Assembly (NCBI RefSeq): GCF_937906905.1
Contig: NZ_CALERY010000019.1
Span: forward strand, 1-60,981
Length of the DNA stretch: 60,981 nt
Source of the DNA: an uncultured Helicobacter sp.
GTDB taxonomy: Bacteria > Campylobacterota > Campylobacteria > Campylobacterales > Helicobacteraceae
Direction of reading: 5' to 3'
In this document: positions 33,978 through 42,525 of the stretch, piece by piece
How the letters are laid out: each line of letters opens with the position of its first letter
How positions within the stretch are numbered: position 1 is the first letter of the stretch
Program-made: the position numbers and the translations under genes
The notes under the pieces: generated by a model
The model's input: only the letters and a program-made list of their open reading frames with translations
What the model was told of the DNA's origin: nothing
Database searches by the model: none

Positions 33978-34207
33978 TGGTGAAGTATAAAATCAAGAAA
34001 GGCGATACTGTGAGAGTTATTGCTGGAGACGATAAGGGAAAAGTGGGAAAAGTTTTGGCAGTTTTGCCAAAGAAGGCTTCTGTCATTGTAGAAGGTTGCT
34101 CTCTTGTTAAAAAGTCAGTAAAGCCAAGCGATAACAACCCTAAAGGTGGCTTTGTGAGCAAAGAAGGGCTTATACATATTTCGAATGTCAAAAAAGATGG
34201 AGAATAA
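33977..34207 (+). CDS. rplX: 50S ribosomal protein uL24
   Basis: A 76-residue KOW-domain protein (KIKKGDTVRVIAGDDKGKVGKVLAV). It starts assembly of the 50S subunit. It starts with GTG overlapping the last base of rplN; a second GTG follows at 33980. Confidence 0.96.
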   Translation: MVKYKIKKGDTVRVIAGDDKGKVGKVLAVLPKKASVIVEGCSLVKKSVKPSDNNPKGGFVSKEGLIHISNVKKDGE

Positions 34208-34212
34208 GGGCT

Positions 34213-34758
34213 ATGTTTGCACTGAGACAAAAATATAACGATGAAATCAAAGCGCAGCTAAAGGAAACGCTCAGTATCCAGAATCCAATGCTTGTCCCAA
34301 AACTGGAAAAAATAGTGATAAGTGTTGGTGCCGGGGATTATGCTAAAGATTCCAAGATTATGCAAAATATAGCGGATACGATCTCTCTTATTGCTGGACA
34401 GAAGGCGGTTATTACAAAAGCCAAAAAATCTGTAGCTGGATTTAAAATGCGTGAGGGTATGCCAGTGGGTGTGAAAGTAACATTGCGTGGTAAGCAGATG
34501 TATAACTTTTTAGAAAAACTTATTGTGATTTCTTTGCCCAGGGTTAAGGATTTTCGTGGTGTCCCCCGGAATGGATTTGATGGGCGTGGGAATTATAGCT
34601 TTGGCTTAAATGAGCAACTTATGTTCCCAGAGGTTGTGTATGATGATATCATGGTAACACATGGTATGAATATTACGATTGTTACTTCAACACAAGACGA
34701 TAAAGAGGCGTTTAAACTTTTGGAATTCTTTGGTATGCCGTTTGCGAAAGGGAGATAG
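34213..34758 (+). CDS. rplE: 50S ribosomal protein uL5
   Basis: A 181-residue uL5 (NPMLVPKLEKIVISVGAGDY, RGVPRNGFDGRGNYSFGL). It binds 5S rRNA and contacts the P-site tRNA. Length is standard. Confidence 0.98.
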   Translation: MFALRQKYNDEIKAQLKETLSIQNPMLVPKLEKIVISVGAGDYAKDSKIMQNIADTISLIAGQKAVITKAKKSVAGFKMREGMPVGVKVTLRGKQMYNFLEKLIVISLPRVKDFRGVPRNGFDGRGNYSFGLNEQLMFPEVVYDDIMVTHGMNITIVTSTQDDKEAFKLLEFFGMPFAKGR

Positions 34759-34759
34759 T

Positions 34760-34945
34760 ATGGCGAAAAAATCAATGATAGCGAAAACCAATAGAAAAGC
34801 AAGATTCAGTTCGCGTGCATATACTAGATGCAGAGTTTGTGGTAGGCCACATTCTGTGTATAGGGACTTTGGGCTTTGTAGAGTTTGTCTGCGTAAGATG
34901 GGCAATGAGGGCTTGATCCCTGGTTTAAGAAAAGCTAGCTGGTAG
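34760..34945 (+). CDS. rpsN: 30S ribosomal protein uS14, zinc-binding form
   Basis: A 61-residue short uS14 (type Z). It has the zinc ligands CRVCGRP and CRVC, with FRDLAL-like YRDFGLC between. The longer upstream open frame overlaps rplE and is not used; this ATG follows GGGAGAT and starts MAKKSMIAK. Confidence 0.96.
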   Translation: MAKKSMIAKTNRKARFSSRAYTRCRVCGRPHSVYRDFGLCRVCLRKMGNEGLIPGLRKASW

Positions 34946-34960
34946 AAAAGGAGTAGGATC

Positions 34961-35356
34961 ATGGTAAATGATATTATTGCGGATTCTTTGACACGACTTC
35001 GTAATGCCTCTATGAGAAGGCTGGAATCTACGACGTTGTATTATGCAAAGATTGTTGTTTCAATTTTAGATGTCTTTAAAGAGCAAGGGTTTATTAAGGG
35101 CTACAATGTCAATGATAAAGATGGAAAGCAGTCTATTCTTGTTCAGCTTGCATATGATGAGCGGGGTAAGTCTATGATCAATGAGGTCAAGCGTATAAGC
35201 AAACCAGGAAGAAGGGTATATAAGGCTCGAAGCGAACTTAAGCGATTTAAAAATGGGTATGGCACTATTGTAGTCAGCACAAGCAGAGGTGTGATATCTA
35301 ACGATGAGGCATACAAAGCAAATGTCGGTGGCGAAGCTTTGTGTAGTATTTGGTAA
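34961..35356 (+). CDS. rpsH: 30S ribosomal protein uS8
   Basis: A 131-residue uS8 (VNDIIADSLTRLRNASMRR, GYGTIVVSTSRGVISNDEA). It binds helix 21 of 16S rRNA and in other bacteria represses the spc operon. AAGGAG precedes the start. Confidence 0.97.
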   Translation: MVNDIIADSLTRLRNASMRRLESTTLYYAKIVVSILDVFKEQGFIKGYNVNDKDGKQSILVQLAYDERGKSMINEVKRISKPGRRVYKARSELKRFKNGYGTIVVSTSRGVISNDEAYKANVGGEALCSIW

Positions 35357-35368
35357 TTAGGAGCTAGC

Positions 35369-35905
35369 ATGTCAAGAGTTGGTAAAAGACCTATCAGTAT
35401 TCCAGATTCTGTGCAAGTGAATTTGGACGGGACGAAAATTGTTTTCAAAAATGCAAAATTAACAAAAGAGCTTGAAACTCACGGGCGTGTTAAGGTTGAG
35501 CTTCAAGACAAGGAGCTTATTTTCTCTGCTTTAGATTCTGTGTCGCAGTCTAGAGCTTTTTGGGGCACTTATAGGGCTTTGGCAAACAATATCATTGTAG
35601 GACTAACTCAAGGTTTTACTAAGATTCTTGAGATAAATGGTGTTGGTTACAAAGCCGCGATAGCTGGTAAAAACCTGGAGCTTGCGCTTGGATTTTCCCA
35701 TCCCATTAAGTATCCTATTCCCGATGGTGTGGAAATGTCGCTTGAGAAAAATCAGCTGACGATAAAAGGTGCTGATAAGCAACAGATCGGGCAAATTGCT
35801 GCTGAGATTCGGGAGTTTAGACCACCTGAGCCATACAAGGGTAAGGGTATTAAATATCTTGAAGAGACAATTATCCGCAAAGCTGGGAAAACAGCGAAAA
35901 AATAG
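35369..35905 (+). CDS. rplF: 50S ribosomal protein uL6
   Basis: A 178-residue uL6 (MSRVGKRPISIPDSV, NNIIVGLTQGFTKILEINGVGYKA, FRPPEPYKGKGIKY). It lies near the sarcin-ricin loop. Length is standard. Confidence 0.98.
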   Translation: MSRVGKRPISIPDSVQVNLDGTKIVFKNAKLTKELETHGRVKVELQDKELIFSALDSVSQSRAFWGTYRALANNIIVGLTQGFTKILEINGVGYKAAIAGKNLELALGFSHPIKYPIPDGVEMSLEKNQLTIKGADKQQIGQIAAEIREFRPPEPYKGKGIKYLEETIIRKAGKTAKK

Positions 35906-35918
35906 CTAGGAGCTGGTA

Positions 35919-36275
35919 ATGACAAATAAGATTTTAGAATTAAAGAAAAATTTGCGAATCAAGAGGAAGATGCGTATTCGCGACAAGCTTAAAGGCACAA
36001 CTACTCGCCCTAGAATCAGTATTTTTCGATCTAATAAGTATCTATATGCGCAAGCCATTGATGATGTGAATGGTGTAACACTTGCGACTGTAGATGGCAT
36101 GAAACTTAAGCTTGGAAACAATAAAGATCAAGCAGAGCAAATTGCAGTCGTATTTGCCAAAACCTTGAAAGATAAGGGGATTTCTTCAGCCATATTTGAT
36201 CGTAATGGATATCTATTCCATGGAGTCGTCAAGGCATTTGCAGATTCTCTTCGAGAAAATGGTATAACATTATAG
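35919..36275 (+). CDS. rplR: 50S ribosomal protein uL18
   Basis: A 118-residue uL18 (RPRISIFRSNKYLYAQAIDD, FDRNGYLFHGVVKAFADSLRENG). It carries 5S rRNA into the 50S subunit. Confidence 0.97.
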   Translation: MTNKILELKKNLRIKRKMRIRDKLKGTTTRPRISIFRSNKYLYAQAIDDVNGVTLATVDGMKLKLGNNKDQAEQIAVVFAKTLKDKGISSAIFDRNGYLFHGVVKAFADSLRENGITL

Positions 36276-36296
36276 GCAATCTACAAAGGGGAAAAT

Positions 36297-36737
36297 ATGA
36301 AAATTGATAGAGAAGAGTTTAGTGAAGTTGTCGTGAATATTGGTCGTGTGACAAAGGTTGTCAAAGGTGGGCGTAGATTTCGATTTAATGCGCTTGTTGT
36401 TGTTGGTAATCGTAATGGCATGGTTGGTTTTGGTTTGGGTAAAGCCAAGGAAGTTCCAGATGCGATCAAAAAGGCAATTGATGATGCATTTAAAAATGTT
36501 ATCAAGGTTAATATTAAAGGCACGACTATCGCGCATGATATTGAATATAAGTATAATGCGAGTCGGATTTTGCTTAAGCCAGCGAGTGAGGGAACAGGTG
36601 TTATTGCTGGTGGCTCGGCAAGACCGGTCATCGAGCTTGCAGGTATTAAAGATATTCTTACTAAATCTCTTGGCTCGAGCAATCCATACAATGTGGTTAG
36701 GGCGACTTTTGATGCTCTGGCTCAAATCAAAGCATAA
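36297..36737 (+). CDS. rpsE: 30S ribosomal protein uS5
   Basis: A 146-residue uS5 (FSEVVVNIGRVTKVVKGGRRFRF, GTGVIAGGSARPVIELAGI). The N-terminus is shorter than in E. coli. It acts in decoding accuracy with uS4. No rpmD (uL30) follows, as is usual in Campylobacterota. Confidence 0.97.
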   Translation: MKIDREEFSEVVVNIGRVTKVVKGGRRFRFNALVVVGNRNGMVGFGLGKAKEVPDAIKKAIDDAFKNVIKVNIKGTTIAHDIEYKYNASRILLKPASEGTGVIAGGSARPVIELAGIKDILTKSLGSSNPYNVVRATFDALAQIKA

Positions 36738-36751
36738 TCAAGGAGAAATCG

Positions 36752-37201
36752 ATGGCTTCTCTACATACTATTAAGCCTGCAAAAGGTAGTGTGAAGAATA
36801 TAAAAAGAGTGGGGCGAGGACAAGGAAGCGGTATGGGAAAAACTTCTACCCGTGGAGGTAAAGGACAGACTGCCCGCACCGGTTATACGGCAAAGAGAGG
36901 GTTTGAGGGTGGTCAGCAGCCACTCCAAAGGCGTTTGCCAAAAGTTGGCTTTACGAGCAGAATCCAAAAGCCTTATGTGATCAATATCGATAGAATCAAA
37001 GCAGTTGCAGGGCTTAGCGAGCTAACTATTGAAAGTATTGCAGGCGTGCATAAATTGCCAGGTTTTGTTACTAGCACTAAAAATAGCCAAAGTGCTGATA
37101 TAAAACCAAAAGTATTGGTAAAACTTATTGGCTCCGCAACCTCTGGTCTTGCAGGGAAAATCAAGGATTCTAGAATCGCTATAAGTGGGCAACAGCAATA
37201 A
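36752..37201 (+). CDS. rplO: 50S ribosomal protein uL15
   Basis: A 149-residue uL15 with a Gly/Arg-rich N-terminal half (KRVGRGQGSGMGKTSTRGGKG, RGFEGGQQPLQRRLPK). It lies directly between rpsE and secY, the place where rpmD would otherwise lie before it. Confidence 0.96.
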   Translation: MASLHTIKPAKGSVKNIKRVGRGQGSGMGKTSTRGGKGQTARTGYTAKRGFEGGQQPLQRRLPKVGFTSRIQKPYVINIDRIKAVAGLSELTIESIAGVHKLPGFVTSTKNSQSADIKPKVLVKLIGSATSGLAGKIKDSRIAISGQQQ

Positions 37202-37210
37202 GAGTCTGGT

Positions 37211-38470
37211 ATGAATAAAACTATCATCAATAAAATACTTATTACCCTAGTATTTTTATTTGCCTATCGCGTTTTGGCGTATATTCCTATCCCTGGTGTC
37301 GATGCACTTGTGATTAAGGATTTTTTCCGTGCGAGCAGTAGTAATGCGCTTGGATTGTTTAATATGTTTAGCGGTGGAGCGGTGGAGCGTATTAGTATTA
37401 TTACGCTTGGGATTATGCCTTATATTACAGCTTCTATCATTATGGAGCTTTTGGCAGCCACTTTTGCCCCGCTTGCCAAGATGAAAAAAGAGCGCGATGG
37501 TATGCAGCGATATATGCAGATTATCCGCTATGCTACGATTGTCATTACGATTATTCAGGCTATTAGTGTTTCTTTTGGTTTGCGTAGTATTGGTGGCGGT
37601 GCGAATGGGGCAATCCTTATTGATATGAAAGAGTTTTTACTTATTTCTGTATTCGCTATGCTTACTGGGACGATGTTGCTAGTGTGGATAGGCGAGCAAA
37701 TCACTCAACGGGGCGTTGGTAATGGCATAAGTCTTATTATTTTTGCCGGGATTGTCTCTGGGATTCCAAGTGCGATTGGGTCGACATTTAAGCTTGTTAA
37801 TACTGGCGAAATAAGTATTTTAAGCCTTATTGTCATTGGGGTGATTATTATTGCGACGATTTGCTGTATTGTGTATATTGAGCTGGCAGAGAGAAGAATA
37901 CCTATTTCCTATGCTCGTAAGGTTGTCATGCAGAATCAAAACAAGAGAATCATGAACTATATTCCAATAAAGCTTAATCTCAGCGGAGTGATTCCGCCGA
38001 TTTTTGCTTCAGCTCTGCTTGTATTTCCAGCAACAATCTTGCAGGCTTCTAGCAACAAGTATCTGCAGTTCATTGCTGATTTACTAAGCCCTAGTCAGTA
38101 TCTGCACCATGTTTTGATGTTTATTCTTGTAGTGTTTTTCGCATATTTTTACTCATCTATTGTGTTTAATGCCAAGGATATTGCAGACAATCTTAAGAGG
38201 CAAGGTGGTTATATTCCAGGTATGCGTCCGGGCGAGGGGACATCATCGTTCCTTAATTTTGTTGCAAATAATCTTACACTTTGGGGGTCGCTGTATTTGG
38301 CTATTATCTCGACATTGCCGTGGATTCTAGTGAAACTTCTTGGTGTGCCTTTCTATTTTGGCGGGACGGCTGTTTTGATTGTCGTGCAGGTTGCCATTGA
38401 TACAATGCGTAAGATTGAGGCGCAAATTTATATGAATAAATATAAAACGCTTAGTGCTGTTGGATTCTAG
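37211..38470 (+). CDS. secY: Preprotein translocase subunit SecY
   Basis: A 419-residue membrane protein with ten hydrophobic helices. It has YRVLAYIPIPGVD at the N-terminus, ITLGIMPYITASIIMEL, QNKRIMNYIPIKLNLSGVIPPIFASALL, and C-terminal KRQGGYIPGMRPGEGT with the ribosome-binding loop. It forms the Sec channel in the inner membrane. map follows 29 bp later. Confidence 0.98.
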   Translation: MNKTIINKILITLVFLFAYRVLAYIPIPGVDALVIKDFFRASSSNALGLFNMFSGGAVERISIITLGIMPYITASIIMELLAATFAPLAKMKKERDGMQRYMQIIRYATIVITIIQAISVSFGLRSIGGGANGAILIDMKEFLLISVFAMLTGTMLLVWIGEQITQRGVGNGISLIIFAGIVSGIPSAIGSTFKLVNTGEISILSLIVIGVIIIATICCIVYIELAERRIPISYARKVVMQNQNKRIMNYIPIKLNLSGVIPPIFASALLVFPATILQASSNKYLQFIADLLSPSQYLHHVLMFILVVFFAYFYSSIVFNAKDIADNLKRQGGYIPGMRPGEGTSSFLNFVANNLTLWGSLYLAIISTLPWILVKLLGVPFYFGGTAVLIVVQVAIDTMRKIEAQIYMNKYKTLSAVGF

Positions 38471-38499
38471 TTGTCTATGTCTGTGAGAGGGCGTTGAGT

Positions 38500-39258
38500 A
38501 TGGCGATAGCGATTCGCAGCAAAAAAGAGATAGCACTGATTGAAAAATCTGCAACGATTGTTGCGCAGGCTCTGAAGCTTGTGCAAAAGCATGCAGTCCA
38601 GGGTGTGAGTCTTATTGAGCTTGATAAAATCGCTGAGGATTATATTCTCTCGCAAAACGCCAAGCCTGCGTTTAAGGGACTCTATGGGTTTCCAAATACC
38701 ACTTGTTTATCGCTGAATTCTGTGATAATTCATGGAATCCCTACAGAGACAAAGCTTCAAAATGGTGATATTTTAGGGATTGATTTGGGTGTGGAGTGTG
38801 ATGGTTGGTTTGGTGATGGTGCCATAACTATTGGGATTGGCGAGATAGACTCGCATGATGAAAAGCTTATCGCTTGTGCAAAAGATGTGTTGTATGAGGC
38901 GGTTGATTTTTGTCGAGCTGGATTGCATTTCAAGGAGTTAAGTCATTTTCTGGAGCAGAGAATAAGGCAAAGAGGCTTTGTCCCACTTGAAGATTTTTGT
39001 GGTCATGGTATTGGTAGAAGCCCGCATGAAGAACCCCAGATTTTGAATTACCTAGAATGCCCAAACCCTAAGCAAGGTCCAAAAATGAGGGAGGGTATGG
39101 TATTTTGTATAGAGCCTATGATTTGTTGTGCTGCTGGGAAGCCAGTTGTGCTTGAAGATGGCTGGTCTGTTACCTCGCAGGACGGGCGAAATGGCAGTCA
39201 TTATGAGCATACAGTTGCAATTGTGAATGGTAAAGCAAGGATTTTAACCCACGCATAA
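38500..39258 (+). CDS. map: Type I methionine aminopeptidase
   Basis: A 252-residue pita-bread metallopeptidase that removes the initiator Met. Metal ligands are seen in GIDLGVECDGWFGDGA (two Asp), GHGIGRSPHEEP (His), FCIEPM (Glu) and the terminal EHTVAIV segment. The frame opens at TTG 38494, but ATG 38500 with GAGAGG upstream is preferred. Confidence 0.97.
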   Translation: MAIAIRSKKEIALIEKSATIVAQALKLVQKHAVQGVSLIELDKIAEDYILSQNAKPAFKGLYGFPNTTCLSLNSVIIHGIPTETKLQNGDILGIDLGVECDGWFGDGAITIGIGEIDSHDEKLIACAKDVLYEAVDFCRAGLHFKELSHFLEQRIRQRGFVPLEDFCGHGIGRSPHEEPQILNYLECPNPKQGPKMREGMVFCIEPMICCAAGKPVVLEDGWSVTSQDGRNGSHYEHTVAIVNGKARILTHA

Positions 39259-39268
39259 GGAGTAAGAT

Positions 39269-39487
39269 TTGGCTAAAGATGATGTGATAGAAATTGATGG
39301 GAAAGTGATTGAAGCGTTACCTAATGCGACTTTCCGTGTCGAGCTAGATAATGGGCATGTTGTGCTCTGTCATATTGCTGGCAAAATGCGAATGCACTAT
39401 ATCAAAATACTTCCAGGCGATAGGGTGAAATTAGAGCTTACACCATATAGCCTTGATAAAGGCAGGATTACCTATCGCTATAAATAA
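39269..39487 (+). CDS. infA: Translation initiation factor IF-1
   Basis: A 72-residue OB-fold protein (KDDVIEIDGKVIEALPNATF, GDRVKLELTPYSLDKGRITYRYK). The start codon is TTG, fixed by AAGGAG upstream and by the conserved MAKDD start. IF-1 blocks the A site during initiation. Confidence 0.97.
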   Translation: MAKDDVIEIDGKVIEALPNATFRVELDNGHVVLCHIAGKMRMHYIKILPGDRVKLELTPYSLDKGRITYRYK

Positions 39488-39507
39488 GCCTTCTTTAAAC
39501 TATCTTT

Positions 39508-39545
39508 GGCTAGAATCCGCGTTTTAGTTTTTGAAAATTCTAGCC
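39508..39545. other. Inverted repeat between infA and rpmJ
   Basis: A 9-bp perfect stem, GGCTAGAAT (39508-39516) with ATTCTAGCC (39537-39545), and a 20-nt loop. It sits in the one sizeable gap (100 nt) between infA and uS13 and contains an AGAATC word. An attenuator or RNA-processing role is possible. Confidence 0.4.
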
Positions 39546-39587
39546 TGATTCTGGGGCTATGCACAATAAACCAACAAAGGAGCATGA

Positions 39588-39701
39588 ATGAAAGTTCGAC
39601 CATCGGTCAAAAAAATGTGCGATAAGTGCAAGATTATCAAGCGTAAAGGTGTGGTTCGGGTCATCTGCGCCACTCCAAAACATAAACAAAGACAAGGATA
39701 G
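39588..39701 (+). CDS. rpmJ: 50S ribosomal protein bL36, zinc-binding form
   Basis: A 37-residue protein translated from the ATG at 39588 (MKVRPSVKKMCDKCKIIKRK...). The zinc ligands are CDKC, a third Cys in VICATPKH and the His after it. AAAGGAG precedes it. It lies 3 bp before rpsM, the standard place. Confidence 0.96.
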   Translation: MKVRPSVKKMCDKCKIIKRKGVVRVICATPKHKQRQG

Positions 39702-39704
39702 AAA

Positions 39705-40070
39705 ATGGCGAGAATTGCTGGTGTAGATTTGCCTAAAAAGAAGCGCGTGGAGTATGCTCTCACATATATTTATGGTATTGGCTTAAAAAGCTCAAGAGAT
39801 ATTCTTAAGGCTGTAAATATTTCTTTTGATAAGCGAGTTAATGATCTCAGCGAAGATGAAGTTTCTGTTATTGCGAAAAAGATTCAAGAAGCTTATGTCG
39901 TAGAAGGGGATTTAAGAAAAAAAGTCCAAATGGATATAAAAGCCCTTATGGATCTTGGGAGTTATCGCGGTTTGCGTCATAGGAAAGGCTTGCCTGTCCG
40001 AGGTCAAACAACAAAAAATAACGCACGCACAAGAAAAGGCAAGCGCAAAACCGTTGGTTCTAAATCGTAG
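39705..40070 (+). CDS. rpsM: 30S ribosomal protein uS13
   Basis: A 121-residue uS13 (MARIAGVDLPKKKRVEYALTYIYGIG, RHRKGLPVRGQTTKNNARTRKG). It forms intersubunit bridge B1 in the 30S head. Confidence 0.98.
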   Translation: MARIAGVDLPKKKRVEYALTYIYGIGLKSSRDILKAVNISFDKRVNDLSEDEVSVIAKKIQEAYVVEGDLRKKVQMDIKALMDLGSYRGLRHRKGLPVRGQTTKNNARTRKGKRKTVGSKS

Positions 40071-40090
40071 GTCTAGTAAGGAGATATAGT

Positions 40091-40480
40091 ATGGCTAAAA
40101 ATACGACGAAAAAACGCGTAGTTAAGAAAAATATCGCGCGGGGTGTTGTGTGCATATCTGCTACTTTTAACAACACAAATGTTACCGTGACAGATGAAAT
40201 GGGAAATGTATTATGCTGGGCAACAGCTGGTGGGCTAGGATTTAAAGGAAGTAAAAAATCTACTCCTTATGCCGCGCAGCAAGCCGTAGAGAGTGCCATG
40301 GCAAAAGCCAAAGAGCATGGGATCAAGGAAGTTGGCATTAAGGTGCAGGGTCCAGGTAGCGGTCGAGAGACTGCGATTAAGAGCGTTGGTGCGATTGAGG
40401 GGATTAAGGTGTTGTGGCTAAAAGATGTTACACCATTGCCTCACAACGGCTGCAGACCTCCAAAACGAAGAAGAGTGTAA
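40091..40480 (+). CDS. rpsK: 30S ribosomal protein uS11
   Basis: A 129-residue uS11 (ISATFNNTNVTVTDEMGN, GPGSGRETAIKSV, DVTPLPHNGCRPPKRRRV). It is a platform protein at the E site. Confidence 0.98.
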   Translation: MAKNTTKKRVVKKNIARGVVCISATFNNTNVTVTDEMGNVLCWATAGGLGFKGSKKSTPYAAQQAVESAMAKAKEHGIKEVGIKVQGPGSGRETAIKSVGAIEGIKVLWLKDVTPLPHNGCRPPKRRRV

Positions 40481-40489
40481 GGAGTAAAA

Positions 40490-41116
40490 ATGGCACGATA
40501 TAGAGGACCAGTAGAAAAACTAGAAAGAAGATTTGGTGTTTCTCTTGCGCTAAAGGGAGAGAGACGCTTGGCTGGGAAAAGCGCATTAGAGAAGCGTCCT
40601 TATGCACCTGGTCAGCATGGGCAGAGACGAGGAAAGGTTTCTGAGTATGGCTTACAATTACGCGAGAAGCAAAAAGCCAAAGTTATGTATGGTGTTTCAG
40701 AGAAGCAATTTCGATCAATTTTTATCGAAGCTAATAGGCAAGAGGGCAATACCGGGGAGAATCTTATTCGCCTTATCGAGTGTCGATTGGATAATGTTGT
40801 TTATCGTATGGGTTTTGCTACTACGCGCCGTTTTGCCAGACAGCTTGTAACACATGGGCATATTTTGGTAGATGGGAAGCGACTTGATATTCCTTCGTAT
40901 TTTGTCAAGCCTGGACAAAAAATCGAGATTATTGAGAAAACAAAAAATAATCCTCAGGTTATTGCTGCGATCGATCTTACCGCGCAAGTTGGTATTGTTC
41001 CATGGGTGGATATAGACAAGGATAAGAAGTTTGGCATCTTCACACGCTATCCACAAAGAGAAGAGGTCGTTATTCCTATCGAAGAGCGCTTGATTGTTGA
41101 GTTGTATTCTAAATAA
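40490..41116 (+). CDS. rpsD: 30S ribosomal protein uS4
   Basis: A 208-residue uS4 (MARYRGPVEKLERRFGVSL; S4 domain RLDNVVYRMGFATTRRFARQLVTHGHILVDGK). The N-terminal domain lacks the zinc Cys set, so it is the C-minus type. It is a primary 16S rRNA binder. Confidence 0.98.
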   Translation: MARYRGPVEKLERRFGVSLALKGERRLAGKSALEKRPYAPGQHGQRRGKVSEYGLQLREKQKAKVMYGVSEKQFRSIFIEANRQEGNTGENLIRLIECRLDNVVYRMGFATTRRFARQLVTHGHILVDGKRLDIPSYFVKPGQKIEIIEKTKNNPQVIAAIDLTAQVGIVPWVDIDKDKKFGIFTRYPQREEVVIPIEERLIVELYSK

Positions 41117-41137
41117 TAGCTATTAAGTAGGTGATCT

Positions 41138-42148
41138 ATGGATATTTTTAAGACGGTTCCTCATATTCCTAATGAGATTAAAATCGAAGATATAGGGTCA
41201 AATCGCATTCGTGTTAGCGTTTGGCCATTTGAGCCTGGATATGCCATTACTTTCGCACATCCTTTGAAGAGACTTATGCTTCTATGCACACCTGGATATG
41301 CGCCCGTTATGTTGCATATCGATGGAGTGGCGCATGAGTTTGATTCTGTGCGCGGTATTGCAGAAGATGTTACGCCATTTATCGTCAATCTCAAAAATAT
41401 TCGCTTTACAAGCAAAGGGAAAGAGATCAAAGATACAGTGCGCGTGGAGTATGAGTTCAGTGGTCCTATGGAGCTTCGTGGCGCCAATCTCGCGAATGAT
41501 GAGATAGAAGTAGTAAATAAAGACGCTTATCTTGCTACAATCAATGAAGATGCGAAGTTTAAATTCTCGCTTGTTATTAAGCGTTCAATTGGCTTTAAGC
41601 CTAATGATTTGGTGCGAAAAGATCAAGATTTTATCGGCGAGGTCGGCTTGATACCACTGGACGCGTATTTTACGCCTGTGAAAAAGGTGCTATACAATAT
41701 AGAAAATGTCCTTGTAGAGGATAATCCAAACTACGAGAGAATTGTCTTTGAGATTGAGACTGATGGTCAAAGCGCGCCTATCGATGTGTTTAAAAATGCT
41801 ATTGCTATGGCAAAGACACAGCTTGGTATATTTGGTGAAGATGTGGCAATTTCAAGTCCTGATGCTGGTGTTTCTGGGGACGATATGGTGGATATCAAAA
41901 ATTTACTTATCAAAATCGAGACACTCAACCTAAGCACTCGCTGTTTTCATTGCTTAGACAAAATCGGTATTCAATATGTCGGCGAACTTGTTTTGATGAG
42001 CGAAAATGACATAAAAAATATCAAAAATATGGGCAAGAAGTCTTTCGATGAGATTGCAGAGAAATTGAGCTCATTTGGTTATCCTATCGGGACATCACTA
42101 AGCCAAGATGTGCTTAATGCCTTTAACAAGAAAATTGGTCGCAAATAA
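41138..42148 (+). CDS. rpoA: DNA-directed RNA polymerase alpha subunit
   Basis: A 336-residue alpha subunit. The N-terminal dimerisation domain (GYAITFAHPLKRLMLLCTPGYAP) and the C-terminal domain (NLSTRCFHCLDKIGIQYVGELV, IKNMGKKSFDEI) are joined by an acidic linker. It assembles RNA polymerase and contacts UP elements and activators. The usual LGNTLRRxLL motif is altered to FAHPLKRLMLL, which seems a lineage trait. Confidence 0.97.
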   Translation: MDIFKTVPHIPNEIKIEDIGSNRIRVSVWPFEPGYAITFAHPLKRLMLLCTPGYAPVMLHIDGVAHEFDSVRGIAEDVTPFIVNLKNIRFTSKGKEIKDTVRVEYEFSGPMELRGANLANDEIEVVNKDAYLATINEDAKFKFSLVIKRSIGFKPNDLVRKDQDFIGEVGLIPLDAYFTPVKKVLYNIENVLVEDNPNYERIVFEIETDGQSAPIDVFKNAIAMAKTQLGIFGEDVAISSPDAGVSGDDMVDIKNLLIKIETLNLSTRCFHCLDKIGIQYVGELVLMSENDIKNIKNMGKKSFDEIAEKLSSFGYPIGTSLSQDVLNAFNKKIGRK

Positions 42149-42171
42149 ATTATATCGTCCAAGGAGTAGAG

Positions 42172-42525
42172 ATGAGACACGGACATGGTTATAGAAAGCT
42201 TGGGAGAACGAGCTCCCATAGAAAGGCTCTGCTAAAAAACCTGGCTTTAGCACTAATTGAGCATGGCAAAATCGAGACGGGTGTATTTAAAGCAAAGGAA
42301 TTGCAAACATATATCGAGCGTTTAGTAACGACAGCGCGCGTAGGTGATTTTAACGCTCATCGTCTTGTTTATGCATATTTGCAAGACAAATCTGCGACAA
42401 AAAAGCTTGTCAATGAAATCGCTCCAAAATACAAAGAGCGCAAGGGTGGCTACACTCGTGTGCAGCGCACAAGAACAAGACGGGGTGATGCCTCGCAAAT
42501 GGCGTTTATTGAATTTGTTGATTGA
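42172..42525 (+). CDS. rplQ: 50S ribosomal protein bL17
   Basis: A 117-residue bL17 (MRHGHGYRKLGRTSSHRKALLKNL, GGYTRVQRTRTRRGDASQMA). It is the last gene of the ribosomal operon; a large palindrome follows. Confidence 0.97.
   Translation: MRHGHGYRKLGRTSSHRKALLKNLALALIEHGKIETGVFKAKELQTYIERLVTTARVGDFNAHRLVYAYLQDKSATKKLVNEIAPKYKERKGGYTRVQRTRTRRGDASQMAFIEFVD

Noticed and set aside
34679..34759. Longer uS14 starting inside rplE
   Set aside because: The extra 27 codons overlap rplE and do not resemble uS14; the ATG at 34760 with GGGAGAT upstream gives the exact 61-residue protein.
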